The position numbers and the translations under genes were made by a program. Shown one piece after another: positions 24,151-37,990 of a DNA stretch of 64,000 nucleotides. Positions within the stretch are counted from its first letter, which is position 1, and each line of letters begins with the position of its first letter. Origin of the DNA: Siniperca chuatsi (taxonomy: Eukaryota > Chordata > Actinopteri > Centrarchiformes > Sinipercidae); assembly GCF_020085105.1 (NCBI RefSeq), contig NC_058053.1:19991388-20055387 (forward strand), read 5' to 3'. The notes below the pieces were generated by a model, which saw only the letters and a program-made list of their open reading frames with translations, made no database searches and was not told where the DNA came from.

Positions 24151-27100
24151 TATTCACAGCCCTTTGCCAATCATCCTATCTTCTTCTTCACATCTGCACA
24201 AAGTGTACAGAATAACAAAATACTGTCATTCATCTCCCTCCAACCTTTTAAACTTTACTCAGTGGGGAATCAAAGAGTCAGCCTCAAAGAGAAATGCCCT
24301 ACCCAGGAACCTCAGCCCATCACGGCACTGAAGCTGCCAGCTCAACAAAATCTCTCACTCTGTTTTAACCCAGAAGAAGCTACACAGAACTGAAATGTGA
24401 GTGGCAGTTATGTGTCTGTACTTCTCATTGTGTTTACGACTGGCTCACAAAATCCTGACCATGAACTTTCCTTGGCTCTGACTGTCTATCGCCATTTCAA
24501 GGTATTGTATCTATTTTCCATTCAACTTTGCCCTGTTATGAAATCACACAAGCAGAAAACCATCAAATCTGAATATAGTAATTGTAGTAATTGTATAGTA
24601 GGCTAATAATTGTAGGAGGATCCGTTTCCACCTACCCATTTTGTCACACAAATTCAGATGCATGCCATGTGGATGCAAATAGTGCAGCTGTGCACACATG
24701 ATGTCATTATCATTTCAAGTGTAAATAATGAAAGGGTCCAGCTGCACACAAATAGGGTCCAGTCAGCCAGGGACTCTGGATGAATGGAGAGTCGATTGGT
24801 GCACCTTTGCTGTGAGAGCAGAATTATTTCACTGCCTAGTGTACAGACAGCCCAGGATTATGTGTTTCATTCAAACAGACATGAAAAAAGGCCTTACATT
24901 CAGAGACATGGGTGGGATTATAGCACATCAGGGGCTTATAGACCAGCAGCAGTGGCGTAACCTCTGTAGGGGTTCGGGGACATCCTCCCAGACAGAGTTC
25001 TGGTTCAATTTGGACTTAAAAAGTTGTAAAATGTGCTGTTTGGACAGGAACAAAAAATATCTTTGGGAAAATGACCTGTTTGGGGATCATTGTGGATACA
25101 TAAATGACTCAAAATAAGTTCACTGTAACTGGTAATAATCTAGCTAGGTTTTTTTTTAAATTGAAGACAATTTTGACAGGATATAGTAAGAAAAGCACAG
25201 GTTTAAAAAAAAAATTGTAATGATGGCTGAATTCCGTTTCTTCAGGGTCCCAAAGACAAGAGGCAGAGCTGGCGGTAGCAGAGCTTAAGATGTTGAGGTT
25301 CTCTTTGGGAGTGATGAGGATGGACAGGATCAGGAATGAGTACATCAGAGGGACAGCTCATGTTAGATGTTTTGGAGATAAAGTCAGAGAGGCCAGATTG
25401 AGGTGGTTTGGAGTAGAAGGATGCTGAGGTTGGAGCTGCCAAGCAGGAGGTCTAGCGGAAGACCAAAGAGGAGATTTATGGATGTAGTGAGAGAGGACAT
25501 GAAGTTAATTGGTGTGAGTGAAGAGGATGCAGAGGACAGGGTTAGATGGAGGCACATGATTCGCTGTGGCGATCCCTGAAAGGGAACAGCCGAAAGGAAA
25601 AGAAGAAGAGTTTCTTCAGGGTCCTGGTATTGTGCATGCTGGCTCATTGCCACACTGTCATGCCTTACTGGGACACTTGAACAGCACAGATCCATCGTTA
25701 ATGTTATTAGTAACACCTCAGGATGTGATGTCTGATGTATATATATCTGATGTGTAAAAGGCCTAAATGGTAGCTTCTACTCCTAATAAATTAACTTAAA
25801 TTAAGCGTGAAGAACAGTTTGGCTCCCTTTACATGCACATTAATAGTAGGTCACCAAGTAAGTTAAAACAGACATGGTAGAGCTTTGACTGAGTCTAGAA
25901 ATATAGTCCCATTATAGCCCAGTAAAACCACTGTAAATTTGGGCTTGAGCAAGCTTCTCTGACAAGTTCATTTAGAAATAATACATTAATGGATGGAGAA
26001 GAAACACATCCAGATAACTAAAGGTTTTATAAACAAGTGTTTTGCACTGCAATTTTGTATTGATTTTTGCCTAATAATAGGTTGGATTTCTTGATACTTA
26101 TCTTGAGTCGAGCGTGAGGATTTGGGGAAGCATGCTTTATTTGAAGACCTAAATTGGCTCTATAATTTTGTTTCAGTATTCCAACAAAGGCTACAATTTG
26201 CTGGTGGCTTCTCTGAGTTGGACTCACAAAAAGAGACTACAGATGACACAGACAGATAGACACGTGGCAGTCTAAATGACTGCAGGTTTACTGTACATAA
26301 TGCAGATGTGCGACACACCGCAGAAGCAGCTGCAGTAACTGAGATGATTATTCACAGACATCTGCAGTAATATTAGCCTTGATAGACTCAGATGTATCTG
26401 GCACTATAAATCAATAGCCAAGACATTGTCACACTCCTTCATATGTGTAAATTATTATTTGTTGAATAGAAATGTGCATTTTCAACAAGCTGATCTTTTG
26501 CTTTAAATAAATGTGTTACATCCTTGAAAACAAAGAATTCTAAGATGAAACAATCAGCACAAACTCAAGATGTCTCATAAAATATGTCCAAATAATCCAG
26601 TTTTTGATGGATTTAGTTTCTTATGGTGTTCAAAGGAGTTAATACATGTAGTGATCTTGAGATTTGAATTTGAATAACCGTCGTGCCAAGCCTGGCATGG
26701 TTCAGTTCTCTCCAGACTTTAATAATATTAAAATTTGAAAATAGGCTCAAGAGCTTATATTAAATGTATTTGATGTTTACACACCAGGCAGTAACAATTA
26801 CTCTGTTGTTGTCTGTACCAGCTTTCATTAAACAAGTCCGTCACAGATATCAGCCTACAAACAATCACTGACTCACACCCACATTTACACACAGTACAGT
26901 GTGAGTGATTTAGAGTCTCCACAACACTTGACTGTCTCTGGACTGTGGGAGGAAACCCACTAGAACATGTGCGGCAAAGGCTGTCACTCATTGCTGAACA
27001 AATCATTCAAGCTGTTGCAACACATGCCGATGCAACCATTGTGCAATTGTAGAAATTAATACATTTAAGCAACTTCAGAGAGAAAGCAGGATTTTATATC

Positions 27101-28335
27101 TTCCCACAGGGACTCTTATTATCTGTAACTTGAATTAAATAATAAGAAATCACAAATGAGAGCCCATTTGGATTAAATACATTTTGTTTTACTCATCTCC
27201 ACTGTAATGTTATTTATATGTATCTTTACATTCTGGTAATGCTATTTAATGGGTAATTATTTGGATATATTAGTCACAGTATCTGACTGTAAATGTGTAG
27301 TTTTGACTTTATACGTCTTATTGACTTGCCACTATTTGTTTTGAGAAGTGCTGTGACTGAAGTACTAGTGAGGAAAAAACAAAAAACAACAAAACAGAAC
27401 AACCAATATGATTGTAGTTGGTAGTGAATTGTGAGAAGAAGTAAAGGAGAAATGGGAACGTTATAACATTATATACTGTACACAGTGTGATATAGTAAAC
27501 ACAAATGAGTTACTGACAGTTACATAAAATTCCTATGACTGTGTTACCTTTCAGTAAAATGGAAATGCAATAAATGGGTTGTCAGGTGTTTCAGTGTGAG
27601 TGATGATGGGATGACAAAGAACAAAGGAAGGACGCTGTGAGACAAAGTGAGTCAAGGACTGGAGGAAAATAGCAAGATTGAGAGAAAAATGTTCCTTCCT
27701 TTTTCATATGCTTATCTCTATTTGTAATATTTGGTCTTTTCTCTCTGTGCGCATGCTCCACGTTGAGCTCCCTGACATGAACCTCAGCAGATCAGGACTG
27801 TTTGAATTCCATGCATGGGTCCAGGATGCGTTTCAGCTTCCTGAGTTATTTTAGATCAAAGTCGGTTTCATTAGCACATCACAACAGTAACTCCAGACCA
27901 AAGGCTTCATTATTCTAATTAAATTCTGAGTTAGAAATACATTTTGAACTTGACTTCACAACAGGGGATATGCATCAGTCATAGGAGGATAGTCCCCACT
28001 GTAAAAAGGCTTGTGGTGATAACAGAGCCCAGGAGCAACAAGAAAATCCATCAGTGAGTGTGGTATTATGGCATTATTGTGGTATCTATCAACAATATTG
28101 TCCATCTACTTTTAGTTTCAAACACACAGTGAAATGTGCAGCACTTTACTTACTGTAATAAAAAGAAACAGCATTTGAAAATGCAAACATTTAATTTAGT
28201 TTATGTTCTTTTTAATGTGAGAGCAGAATAGAAACAAAAACATGTATAGGGGAACGTGCATAGACATTTTGATGGGCAGTGGTGCATTTTATAACCCACC
28301 TTTATCCCCCACATGCTCACACTTGCTTTCTTAAA
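24151..28335. other. Gene desert, part 1
   Basis: No exon with family similarity. Holds an RTE-like LINE remnant (25245-25606). The rest is AT-rich unique sequence in which I see no organised feature. Confidence 0.6.
25245..25606 (+). mobile_element. RTE-like LINE ORF2 3' remnant
   Basis: Translated pieces RNEYIRGTAHVRCFG, VREARLRWFG, RSRGRPKRRFMDVVRED and EEDAEDRVRWRHMIRCGDP match the C-terminal end of fish RTE/BovB-like reverse-transcriptase polyproteins. The pieces lie in different frames, so at least one frameshift is present. After the stop comes AACAGCCGAAAGGAAAAGAA, a typical short tail. The copy is 5'-truncated and dead. Confidence 0.8.
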
Positions 28336-28508
28336 AAGATTTACTTATTTTTGAAGACAGGAAACGAGGGGAGAGAGAGAGAAAGAGGGGGTATGACACG
28401 CAAAACAAAGGTCCCCTACTCAAATCAAACTACGGGGCCATTGCAGTTACCGTACATCGGCCACATGACGTCCTGCAAATGGCATGCTGTGTACCTTGAG
28501 AAAAAAAG
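28336..28508 (-). mobile_element. tRNA-derived SINE, antisense
   Basis: Read on the minus strand: a degraded tRNA-like head with a TTTGATTTGAGTAG B-box-like stretch, then GGGGACCTTTGTTTTGCGTG, CATACCCCCT, a CT-rich tract, TTTCCTGTC and an A/T-rich tail. This order is typical of a widespread percomorph SINE. Confidence 0.65.
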
Positions 28509-31160
28509 GTAACAGACTTCTGACAGTATATGACTGAAGATGCAGTATATGCTCAATTACTGGAATAGAATATATATTATACAGAATGTGCAGGCCTTAA
28601 TGTAGGCACCGTGGTATACACATATAGCTTTAGCAATTTGTCAGCATAAATTATTTCATTATTTTGGCTTGATGAAGTTTCACCGGCCCTGATGTTCACC
28701 ACCAATTATTGTGGTATCATGTAAAGATAGCAGCAGCATTACTAATATATTGTAATAACTGATATAATGGGCCAGCAGATATGTGTGTGACTGTCAGGCA
28801 TGCTGTCAAAGAATCAGGTCAGAGAGGATGCTCAGGTCAATGGACTTTATCATAACAAGGTAAAGAAGAAGCAATAAGAATGAAATGGTCATATAACCCC
28901 AGCTTCAGTTGAACATACAATAACTGCAGAGTAACTACAGTATGAAGAAAAGCTTACATCCTGTTCATTCATGCCCAAATAAAGAAAGAAGGCATAGAGT
29001 TCCTTCTCAACTCACTGCTTGTCAAACATTAGGTTAGGTTAACATGAAGGGGAGCTTTCTTGCTATTATGAGAATAACAGCAGCAGGAACAACAATAACA
29101 ATAATAATATTACCAGAAATAATATATTAGCAATAGTAATGATTATGTATTTGGTCCAGAGGGACACTTCAGCCAAAGAGGGCAAAGGGGCAGCAGTTCG
29201 AGCCACTGTAGCCATCATGTGTGTATGTGCCTGCATCTAGATGAAAGACCTAAATTACAAATACAAGACAGAAACAAAAATATTACACAAGACATGACAG
29301 AGAAAAACATGTCCTGCTGAGCCTTGAGTGTGATGTCACTGCCACTGGAGCTACTGCTGATATTGTTATAACACCAGTAACATCAGACTAAGCACATCCA
29401 GCATATGGCAAATGATGTCACTGACAGTGCATGGCGTAGAAAATCGATTTTCATGAGTTTCTGATGTGCATTGCTCTCTTGTTTTAGATTCCTTTTATTT
29501 TAAACTTCTGCTAGACGATTGCAAATGTCATCATTTGTGATCAGCAGTATCCAGACTAATGTAATGTGCCCTGATTACCTGAGCGGAGATGCTGCTCTAT
29601 CCATTCATGTGGCCATTAAACCTCCCACCTTTCATGCAAGCTGAGTTCTTTTGAAAATTACAGTCATCAAATAGAAAATGCTCTTTCCAAAGCTGCTATG
29701 CACTATAAAAGCTGCCTCATATAGTGGGGCCACTCGTTTCACATGGAGGTCTTTCATTTGAGTGTTCTCTGCATTCCTGAGGTTATTGCAAATCAGATGT
29801 CCTTTTAAGTAAGCAAGGCATTTGTTATCTGCTTGATGCTCTGAACAGTTTTAATTCCTGTGTGGCTGTACTTGATTGCAGATACCCTTTATGCTTTTCT
29901 CTATTTGATCCCTGCACCAAAAACTGGTCAACCTTTTGCACGCAAAACCATTTTTGAAGTTTTACAAAATAATAGTAACTTTTTTCTGGATTTCACAGTC
30001 TTCATCAGCAAACGGAGTTGAAAGCTCCATAAAATGCTAGTAAGTGGACCTTGAGTAAAGATTTGTTTGTCAAACTACTGTTCCCAGGGTCAAGAGTGAA
30101 CTTTCATGCTCAAAGTCTTGAATTATTTTAAACTAAATTGTCTCTTTTCTTTTTCATGGGGAGGCATCATATGTAGTTTCTCCTCTGTTTTGGGAACAAT
30201 ATATTTTGTACATCATACTTTCAATAATGTATATAATGTCATATAATGTATAGTGTAATGTCGGACGTGTTTCTCTTTTCTCGCTGAATCTGGGAGGATG
30301 AAGTTGTCTGAGTCACCCTGTGGGGGTAGAATTAGTCCACAATGACAGGGTTACGTCTGCACGAATGCGGTTCCCATTCCAGTGGTATTCACATGAATTC
30401 AGAGGATTTGGTTTTTGTAGCCATTGGTCTAGTTTCAGGTTTTCCACATCTGGCTTGGTTTTGAGAAGAAACCTTGCTGTGTATTGGTGACAGAATTACA
30501 GGGTGCAGTAGCACAAATAATAACTCTAAAGGGGAAAAGTATCAAATTAGATGCTTACATCAGAGTTTAGAAATAGGCTTGATTAAAGTATTGTTGTATT
30601 ATTCTGGACAGACGTGTAAAGCAGAATCAGGAAGGAATCAAGCAGAATCAATCCATAACTGCAGCAACAGCTCTATATGTACGGAAACAGCGCAAGACAT
30701 GGTAATTACTGTGCTACCAAGAAAAGGCAATCAATTCTTAACAGCTGTTTTTCACAACACAACACTCTGGGTCCAATTAAGGAATAGCTGTACTTGTGTA
30801 ATACATGACAGGAATCATTTTAATCATAGGCTTGTACATGAACCACAACATCTCGTGTCTCCTTTATAGTCTCTTCTTTAGTCGTTAAAGTTGACTTGTT
30901 AAACAAGCATTCACAGTTCACCGAGTACTTACGTTAAGTGCACTCCAGTTTAAGTGATGTGACCTTAACATGTGAACCCTCACTTTGTTCATGCTAGATT
31001 TTTATTATTTTATTTCCCAAGTGTTTTTTCTTTTGAAAAGAATATATAAAATAATATTTGAAAGGATGTCCACTAGTTTCCCATTTCTAGTGCAGAATAA
31101 CAGCTCTACAACCAGCTCTGCACGTAACTGAACTGAACCCTGACTGGGTTTTTGCTATTT
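28509..31160. other. Gene desert, part 2
   Basis: No gene is recognised. Around 29470-29760 the sequence is of mixed composition without recognisable repeats and could include conserved non-coding DNA. An open frame of 131 codons at 30474 has no family features. Confidence 0.55.
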
Positions 31161-31560
31161 GAAGGAATTGTTCGACATTTTGGGAAATATGTTTATTCTG
31201 TTTCTTGCTGAGAGTTACATGAGAAGATCAATACCACTCCCACTTCTGAACAGTAAATATGTAGCTGGAGCTAGCAGCTGCTTAGCTTAGCTCAACGACT
31301 GGAAATAGGCTATTACAGCTGCAATTCCTGGAGTCGCCGCTGGTTGCCTGGCAACTGCTCTTGTCCAGAAAATAACCCCCTGAAAAACAGACAAATTGTG
31401 GATTTAACACTTTTCTTGTATACAGATGAAATAAACAAGATGTAACATGTTAATTAGTGAGCTTTAGAGGTGCTGGTAGATGGATTTTGTTACCTTTGGA
31501 CAGAGCCAGGATAGCTGTATGCAGCTCTCTCTTTCAAAAATGCTGAACTATTCCTTTAAA
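31161..31560. mobile_element. Foldback MITE (AAGGAATTGTTC ends)
   Basis: The left end AAGGAATTGTTCGACATTTT is inverted at the right end, whose reverse complement is AAGGAATAGTTCAGCATTTT. Internal hallmarks are TTGCTGAGAGTTACATGAGA, GCAGCTGCTTAGCTTAGCTC and TTTGGACAGAGCCAGGATAG. A related copy is at 40701-41406 and a half copy at 37836-37990. Confidence 0.8.
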
Positions 31561-34500
31561 CTAAACTCATTGGAATAGATTTAGATCTACAGTAGCTAAG
31601 TCTTTTTCAATTACTTGGATCAAAGAATATATATAAGGACATTTAGAGATGCTTTTATGCAGTAGAAGTGTTCTGGAAAATACAAAAAAAACATGCATAC
31701 AAAAACTAATAATGATGTAATGTGGGGCAGTGAACATAGATACTCAGATTATTCTTTTGGCATTGATTACAAATACTTTTAGTCATGTTATGCTGCCAAA
31801 GTCTTCCTAATTCCTCCAAAAGTACAACAGACTTTCAAAAGCTGGTTTGGTTTTCATGCAAAGGAAGCACTCTAAAGCATGTAATTATTATGTGATTAAG
31901 AACAGCCATTTTTTCTGGTTTTGTTTGAGTGTGCACATTTCTTTTGGGCAGAATGCTGAGGATAGAAATTTCATCAGAAGCCAACAGATTCAAACTGATT
32001 ATTTGCGGTCTAAAATAAATGCAGTCCAACAATAATTTAGTCTAAAATACTCTGAGACTATTATTTGTATTTGCACATGTAAGGGCTACACTTTAAAGAA
32101 AAGCACAAACACAACCCAGTATCTATCTAAAAGGAGAGTTTTTGAGGATATAATTGTACTTTTTCTATTTTTTCTCAGAATTTCTTTTATGGGAGGACTG
32201 CTGTGATCAATGACCTCTCCACTAAAAACACTCTACACAAACCTTTGTGCTCCTGTCTTCTGTTTTTATCGAATTCCCATTCTCCCTTGTACTTCTAAAT
32301 GCAAACAAGAAAGGTGCAGGGGTAGACCAATTAGGAACATCCTATCAATTTCTTTCTTTTAACTCCCTCTTACATCATCTATCATTCGCATTAGTCAAGA
32401 TTCAAAATGAAAAGGTACTGGTATTGCGTGTTCTGCAAACTATAATAGATAAAAATGAGGAAACATTAAGAGGATATGAGGTTCAAGGCTACAAACCACA
32501 ACAGCACATTTAGGAGCTGATACAACCACTGAGACAGCTGTGGTGTTCAGATAAAAAGGAATAAATGTCTGTATCTGTCATATCAGACTCAAAGCAAGAG
32601 CCGGTGTAAAAAAACATTCTGTACACAGCATTTCACAGGTGATTTCATCCAGCTTGCTTTGAGCTTTGCTGCATTGCTCATCTGCACACTGGCTGTCTGA
32701 CAATCCTCTATTTGTGGCAGGAGAATAAACACTGGAGGAGTTGATGGAAGCCCCTACAGATATTATGTAACACACGCTAAATCAATATCAGCCAACAGGG
32801 ACACAATACAGGTGTATTATGCTTCTTTTGGGTGTTTTTTCCCTTTAATTTTTGCACTTATATTAAGAAATAAAGAACACTTCTCTCTGAGGAGCTACAT
32901 CAGGCTGACAGTCTGACAGTCTGACGGACAGGCAGGAGATATCTATCAATGCCAGCATTAAAAAAGGGAAATGTTGTCAGCAACACCGAACTAAAGCATG
33001 AGCTGTGCAGGAAGTCCGTGGTGTGATATGTGTGATCACAGCAATGACTGTTCCCATGTTCAGGAACGAGGACAGTCAAGTGATGATGTAGTGTGGAGAG
33101 TTATAGATATACTGGCTTAGCAAACACCAAACATCTAACATCTGCTTGACTCTTTTCTGACAGATGTCTGCCTCCTCTGCAGGACTTGTTTATAGGTTAA
33201 AGCTTGATTAGATAACTAGGTCAAATAAGCTTCCTTTACAACAGACAGTTTTTAATTTTCACATGACATACATGCACACAGGGGCACATAAGAGTCTTCT
33301 TTTCTTCTGGCAATTAACATATATGACACGGCTTATATTGGTTACCAAGGAAACGGATGAAGATGTAAAAGCTTATCATCTGCCTTAAAATTTTGTCATT
33401 GACACGCTTAAGTAAAAATGCAAATATATCAACTCATCAGCGTTGCAGTTTTTGATAGAGATGCAGAGAGACGAGTTTCTGTTTGACAGAAAATCCAAAT
33501 CAAATGTTCTGCCACTGGAGCTTCAACCTTGAGGCAAAGCTTAGGCTGCATGTTCTGGCAAGCATCAGTGGAGTTACTTTGATGCTAGAAAAGCATCCTA
33601 CCAGAAAACAACTTCTTGAAATATATTTGGATGGCATGTTACATGTAACTGCTGCCACAGTCCTGCAAAAGGCATGTGAGCATGCATTTCCACCTTCATT
33701 TCTGTTTCTATATCAACATTCAAAAATCTCTCCCTCCTTTTAAAAAATAATTCCTCAAACTCATCAATGGTTGAAGTATAACATGGTGAGTGACATGTGC
33801 TCCGGCCTGTCAATAGGCCTGTGAATATGATAACTGAAACACTCCAATGGAGTGTCACAGGTGATTAGAAACCCATACATGAGCCAAATTGTTGTCTTTC
33901 ATTATGATGAACATGGACACTGTAGTTTATTTTGAGCCGATCCAACATACCAACATATACCGCCCTCCTGTCGTAAATACTCACTAGTGCACAAAATGTG
34001 TATTAATCTGCAACTGAACATAGTCTGCAATAAATGCACTATTTACTCTTGTTTAAGTAACTTTGCTAAAAGCTACAGCGTCCAGCTGTTTTAGGAAATT
34101 ACTGAGCATTTTTAATTAAATTAAATTAAACGGGGAAGTCAGAAAGATTAAGAGACGGACTAACACATTGTTTGCTTTGGTCTTTTCATAATATGCATTG
34201 ACAATAAGAAAAATATAGAATAACGCCACCCTTATCCTTTAAAATTGATCAGGAGCACTTTTAAATCTTAATTTTATAGTTTGAATTTCTGTGGAATATG
34301 TGAGTTTTGGTCTAATGTTTTTACATTTCTATAAAAATGGAAATATGAAGTAAATATTTATACTGTAATATTTTTTATGGGTTTTTTGTATTTATTTTAT
34401 CTACAAGCTATGTTTTATGTGCCCAGATTTGTCTTGTTTGTTATGTTATTTGTTCTATTATCATTTATTGTTACTGTACATGTTGTCTTGTGCCATATTT

Positions 34501-37500
34501 GTTGGAAATGTTAATAAATACACATAACTTAATAAAATATAAGCAGACAAATGATTTAGATTTTTTTTATTTAAGAGACTGAACACCTTGGGTTTGAGCC
34601 TTTCCTTCCCTTTTTGCCCCGACATTTTTTTTTTATTAGAAAGTAGTCCAAAATCTAATTACACTGAATAAAAATCACTAAATTTGGAACATAATTAAAT
34701 TGTCATGTCTTACCTATTATACTGTAAGAAAGCAGTGCCACTCAGTCAAGACTTCAGAGGATTTCCTTATTCACAAAGCAGAGAACGTGGTGCTTGTTAT
34801 TCTCAAATAGAGCACTGACCCGACTCTCACAGAGAAAGATTTAACTGTGTCAATCTTAGCCATTAATGCAGAAGGCTCAGCAGTCTGCACTCAAATATCA
34901 ATTCTGTATTGACTCTGATTCTATATTTTCTTCTGTTTACAAAAGTCTCTCACTTGGATCCCCCACAGTGCTTCAGAAAAGCAGCTTGGCTCTGTCAGAT
35001 AGTCCTATGGCTGGTGGGGAAACCAGTGAACTGCTGACTATAATAAAGTGCTGTTAAAACATTGATCACTACATCTAATTTCATACTGAAGTCATCATTA
35101 ATGCATGGTTGTGTTTTACCAGCAGCCAAAACTATAGTGTCATAACTTTGATCTCTGCTCATTATTATGTGAAGTGGGAGAAGGTAGGAAGTTGCAAAGA
35201 AAAACACCTTTGCGGAAATTAGTGTGAGTGTGATGTGGCAGCGTCTCCTTCATCATTTCAACTGGATCAAATTCAAGTGATGGATTAGATGAGATGGTGG
35301 GAAGTGAAAGATTTAAGAGCACTGGGAAAACATTGCCAGTTTGGATTTCACTCTTTATTTGAGGGGCTGCAGTGCCGAGGGCCATGCTAAATTCTCTTAT
35401 TTATTACTGTGTGCTTGTTGACTATGTCTTGTTTTAATTTTTTTGCTCAGTGCATTAATGATCTTGAATCCAGGTTTAACGGCATGATCTTTAGATGACC
35501 CGTGAAGACGTTGCGTTGCTCTTAATTATTGTTTCTCGCACACAGATCACATTGTGGCTGATGACGACAGTGCGACAGGTGGTTTGAAGAGTAGCACTCA
35601 GAGCATTCCTTTTTTACCACGAAGCACAGATCACACTGAGACAGGTGACATTTAAACGACACTGCAGTCGTTCAGGGAGATTTTTCTGGAAACGTAAAGG
35701 TCACATGATGCCAGGGTGGCAGAAAATACCAACAATATGCCAGCTGCATGTTTTTTCATGGGGGTAGTGATAACGTGACCTGGTGTTTTGAATTTTTTTG
35801 GGTTGAATCTGAATTTAAATTATTGTAGTTACACTGTCAAACATCTTGCCAATAAATAAAGGACTGAAAATTGTAATTACTAACCTTGATTTCTCTTCAT
35901 ACTCCATCACATATACAGTATATGTACTGTAGATCATCTCCTAGTGGGTCACCAGTGGGTCCCATCCAAGAGGTCAGGAGAACTCAAGGGGTTGCAAGAT
36001 AAATCTGAGCGGTTGCAATGTGATCGACAACACAGAAAGTAAGAAAAACAAAATGTATTTCAGCTACATATAGGGGGGGTCACTAGTCTAAAGTTAGCTT
36101 GCATTAGTGTTAGCCTGCCAGCTAAAATTCTTTAGCTACTGTTACAGGAATTTATAGTGTCGCTTTAACTGTACACACAGTGTTTGGATGATTAACATTA
36201 CCTGCAATGGTTGGTGTAGTTTTATGAAGACAGTTAGCTACATCTAGGTATCTAAGTGAAAAGTCTGGTGCTCAGAGTATTTAGCTACCAGGGTTTTCAG
36301 GTAAGCTAGTTAGCCACACAGTCCTCTCAGTTGCTCTCTCATATACTGTATGCATGAAGAAAATGGGAAATGTTGTGTGGGGTAAATAGGAGATAGATCA
36401 ATGATTAAATGTGCGCCTAGACCCCAAAAATAAGTAGTTGGAGTTGAAAAATAAAATGAGAAAGCTATATTCTGCAACTCATCTGATAACCTTATATTGC
36501 CTTTTGTCAGTTTCGGGGCTCCATAATATGCAACCTGTGACGAGGGTCCGTAGGTAGACACGTACAGCTTTACTTTAAAAGGTCACAACCCACAAAGATC
36601 AGGAAACACTGTCCTAGACCAGCTCTTCTCTCTGTGCCGCTTCTTTAACCTGTACTGGGAATCGATTAAGTCTGTCAGCTGCAACTGTTTTCAGGTCCAT
36701 TAGGTAAATAGAATAACTGTGCTGGACCAGGTTTTTATACCATGCAATGAATTACTACTGAGACACCATGTTCTTTTCTTCATCACTTACATGTGGCCTC
36801 TGTTCTTGTCTTTGTTGTTCTCCACTCACCCAAGTGGACCCAAGTGGGTGTGAGTTCACGCTCCGCTCTGATCAAAAGTACCAGCTGAACTGATAGACAG
36901 AAAGGTCCACTGACTGCTGGGAACCATCCTGAAAAGCATCACCATGGTCCTGTGGAAGAGACACAGACAGCACTGTGGATTCGGTAGTGATCAGTTAGCA
37001 TCATTGGCATGCATGTAATGAGAGAAAACATCCACTTACTGTACATTTTATACTTCCTGATAGACAGACAGCTGTGTTCACCTTTGATGTTGCTGCTGTA
37101 TGATACAGCATTCCTAAAGTGAATTTTTAAATACCCTGTGACTGTATTTCTATAAGGGTCAGTTCACCCCAAATCCCCAAAAGCTTTTTTTCAACTTCCT
37201 TTTAAGTATAGCTGGCTATGCAGATACTTTTGGTTTACTCCATTTCTTTGAGATGTTTCACTATGGAAATAATCCCAATGAAAACTGCCCACAGTGAGGT
37301 CAGTACATTTTTCAGAGCAGAGGTATTCAAACTGGGGATCATGAGAGAGTTGAAGAGGAGGCGTGAGGCAGATACTGCATGAGGTAAAAGGGACAGGTGT
37401 ATGCCGGTGTTCTAAAAAACAACAGGAAGTTCGTTATTGTAGTTTGATCAACACAGTCAGCAGTAGCAGATAGAGCAACAGTAGTTGCCTCATGCAGGCA

Positions 37501-37835
37501 ATGAAGGTACTTTAAAACCCTTAGCGCCCGAATGCTGCCATCGCAACTTAATGTCCATAAATACATCCACTTAGGTTTTTAAGCTTTCTTCAGTGTTGAA
37601 GTAATACTGTGATAGCTGTCTGTACATTAATGGGTACATTGCAAACAGGAACTGCTAACAGCAAATTCGGAATACTTTTGAAGGTGCCAATTTGCCAAAA
37701 TGTAAACAAACATAGGCTAAAAGAAATGGGCCTAGGTTGTAGCCCACAATGTAAATTACATCGCATACTAAAACCATGGCAAACTTACACTTCCTGTTTA
37801 CATCTCCCAAAGCGTTATGGGAATTTAACTTGTTT
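31561..37835. other. Gene desert, part 3
   Basis: No gene is recognised. Includes a direct repeat of CAGATCACA plus GACAGGTG motifs at 35541-35647. The largest frame (86 codons at 33483) shows no domain. Confidence 0.55.
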
Positions 37836-37990
37836 TTTTACCTTTGGGCAGAGCCAGGCTGGCTGTTTTCCCCTGCTTCCAGTCTTTATGCTAAGTTAGG
37901 CTAACTGTCCTCTCCTGGCAGTAGCACCATAGTTAATGCACAGACATGAGAGTGATATCAATCTTCTCACATCAAACTCTTGGCAAGAAT
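37836..37990. mobile_element. Right-half MITE fragment
   Basis: CTTTGGGCAGAGCCAGGCTG, TTCCAGTCTTTATGCTAAG and ACATGAGAGTGATATCAATC match the right half of the element at 40701-41406. The left half is not evident. Confidence 0.7.

Noticed and set aside
24728..25117. 129-codon frame upstream of the LINE remnant
   Set aside because: No recognisable domain or splice partner and no family motif; near a dead LINE. Treated as chance.
30474..30869. 131-codon frame in the desert
   Set aside because: Starts at a non-ATG codon, with no domain or conserved motif visible.
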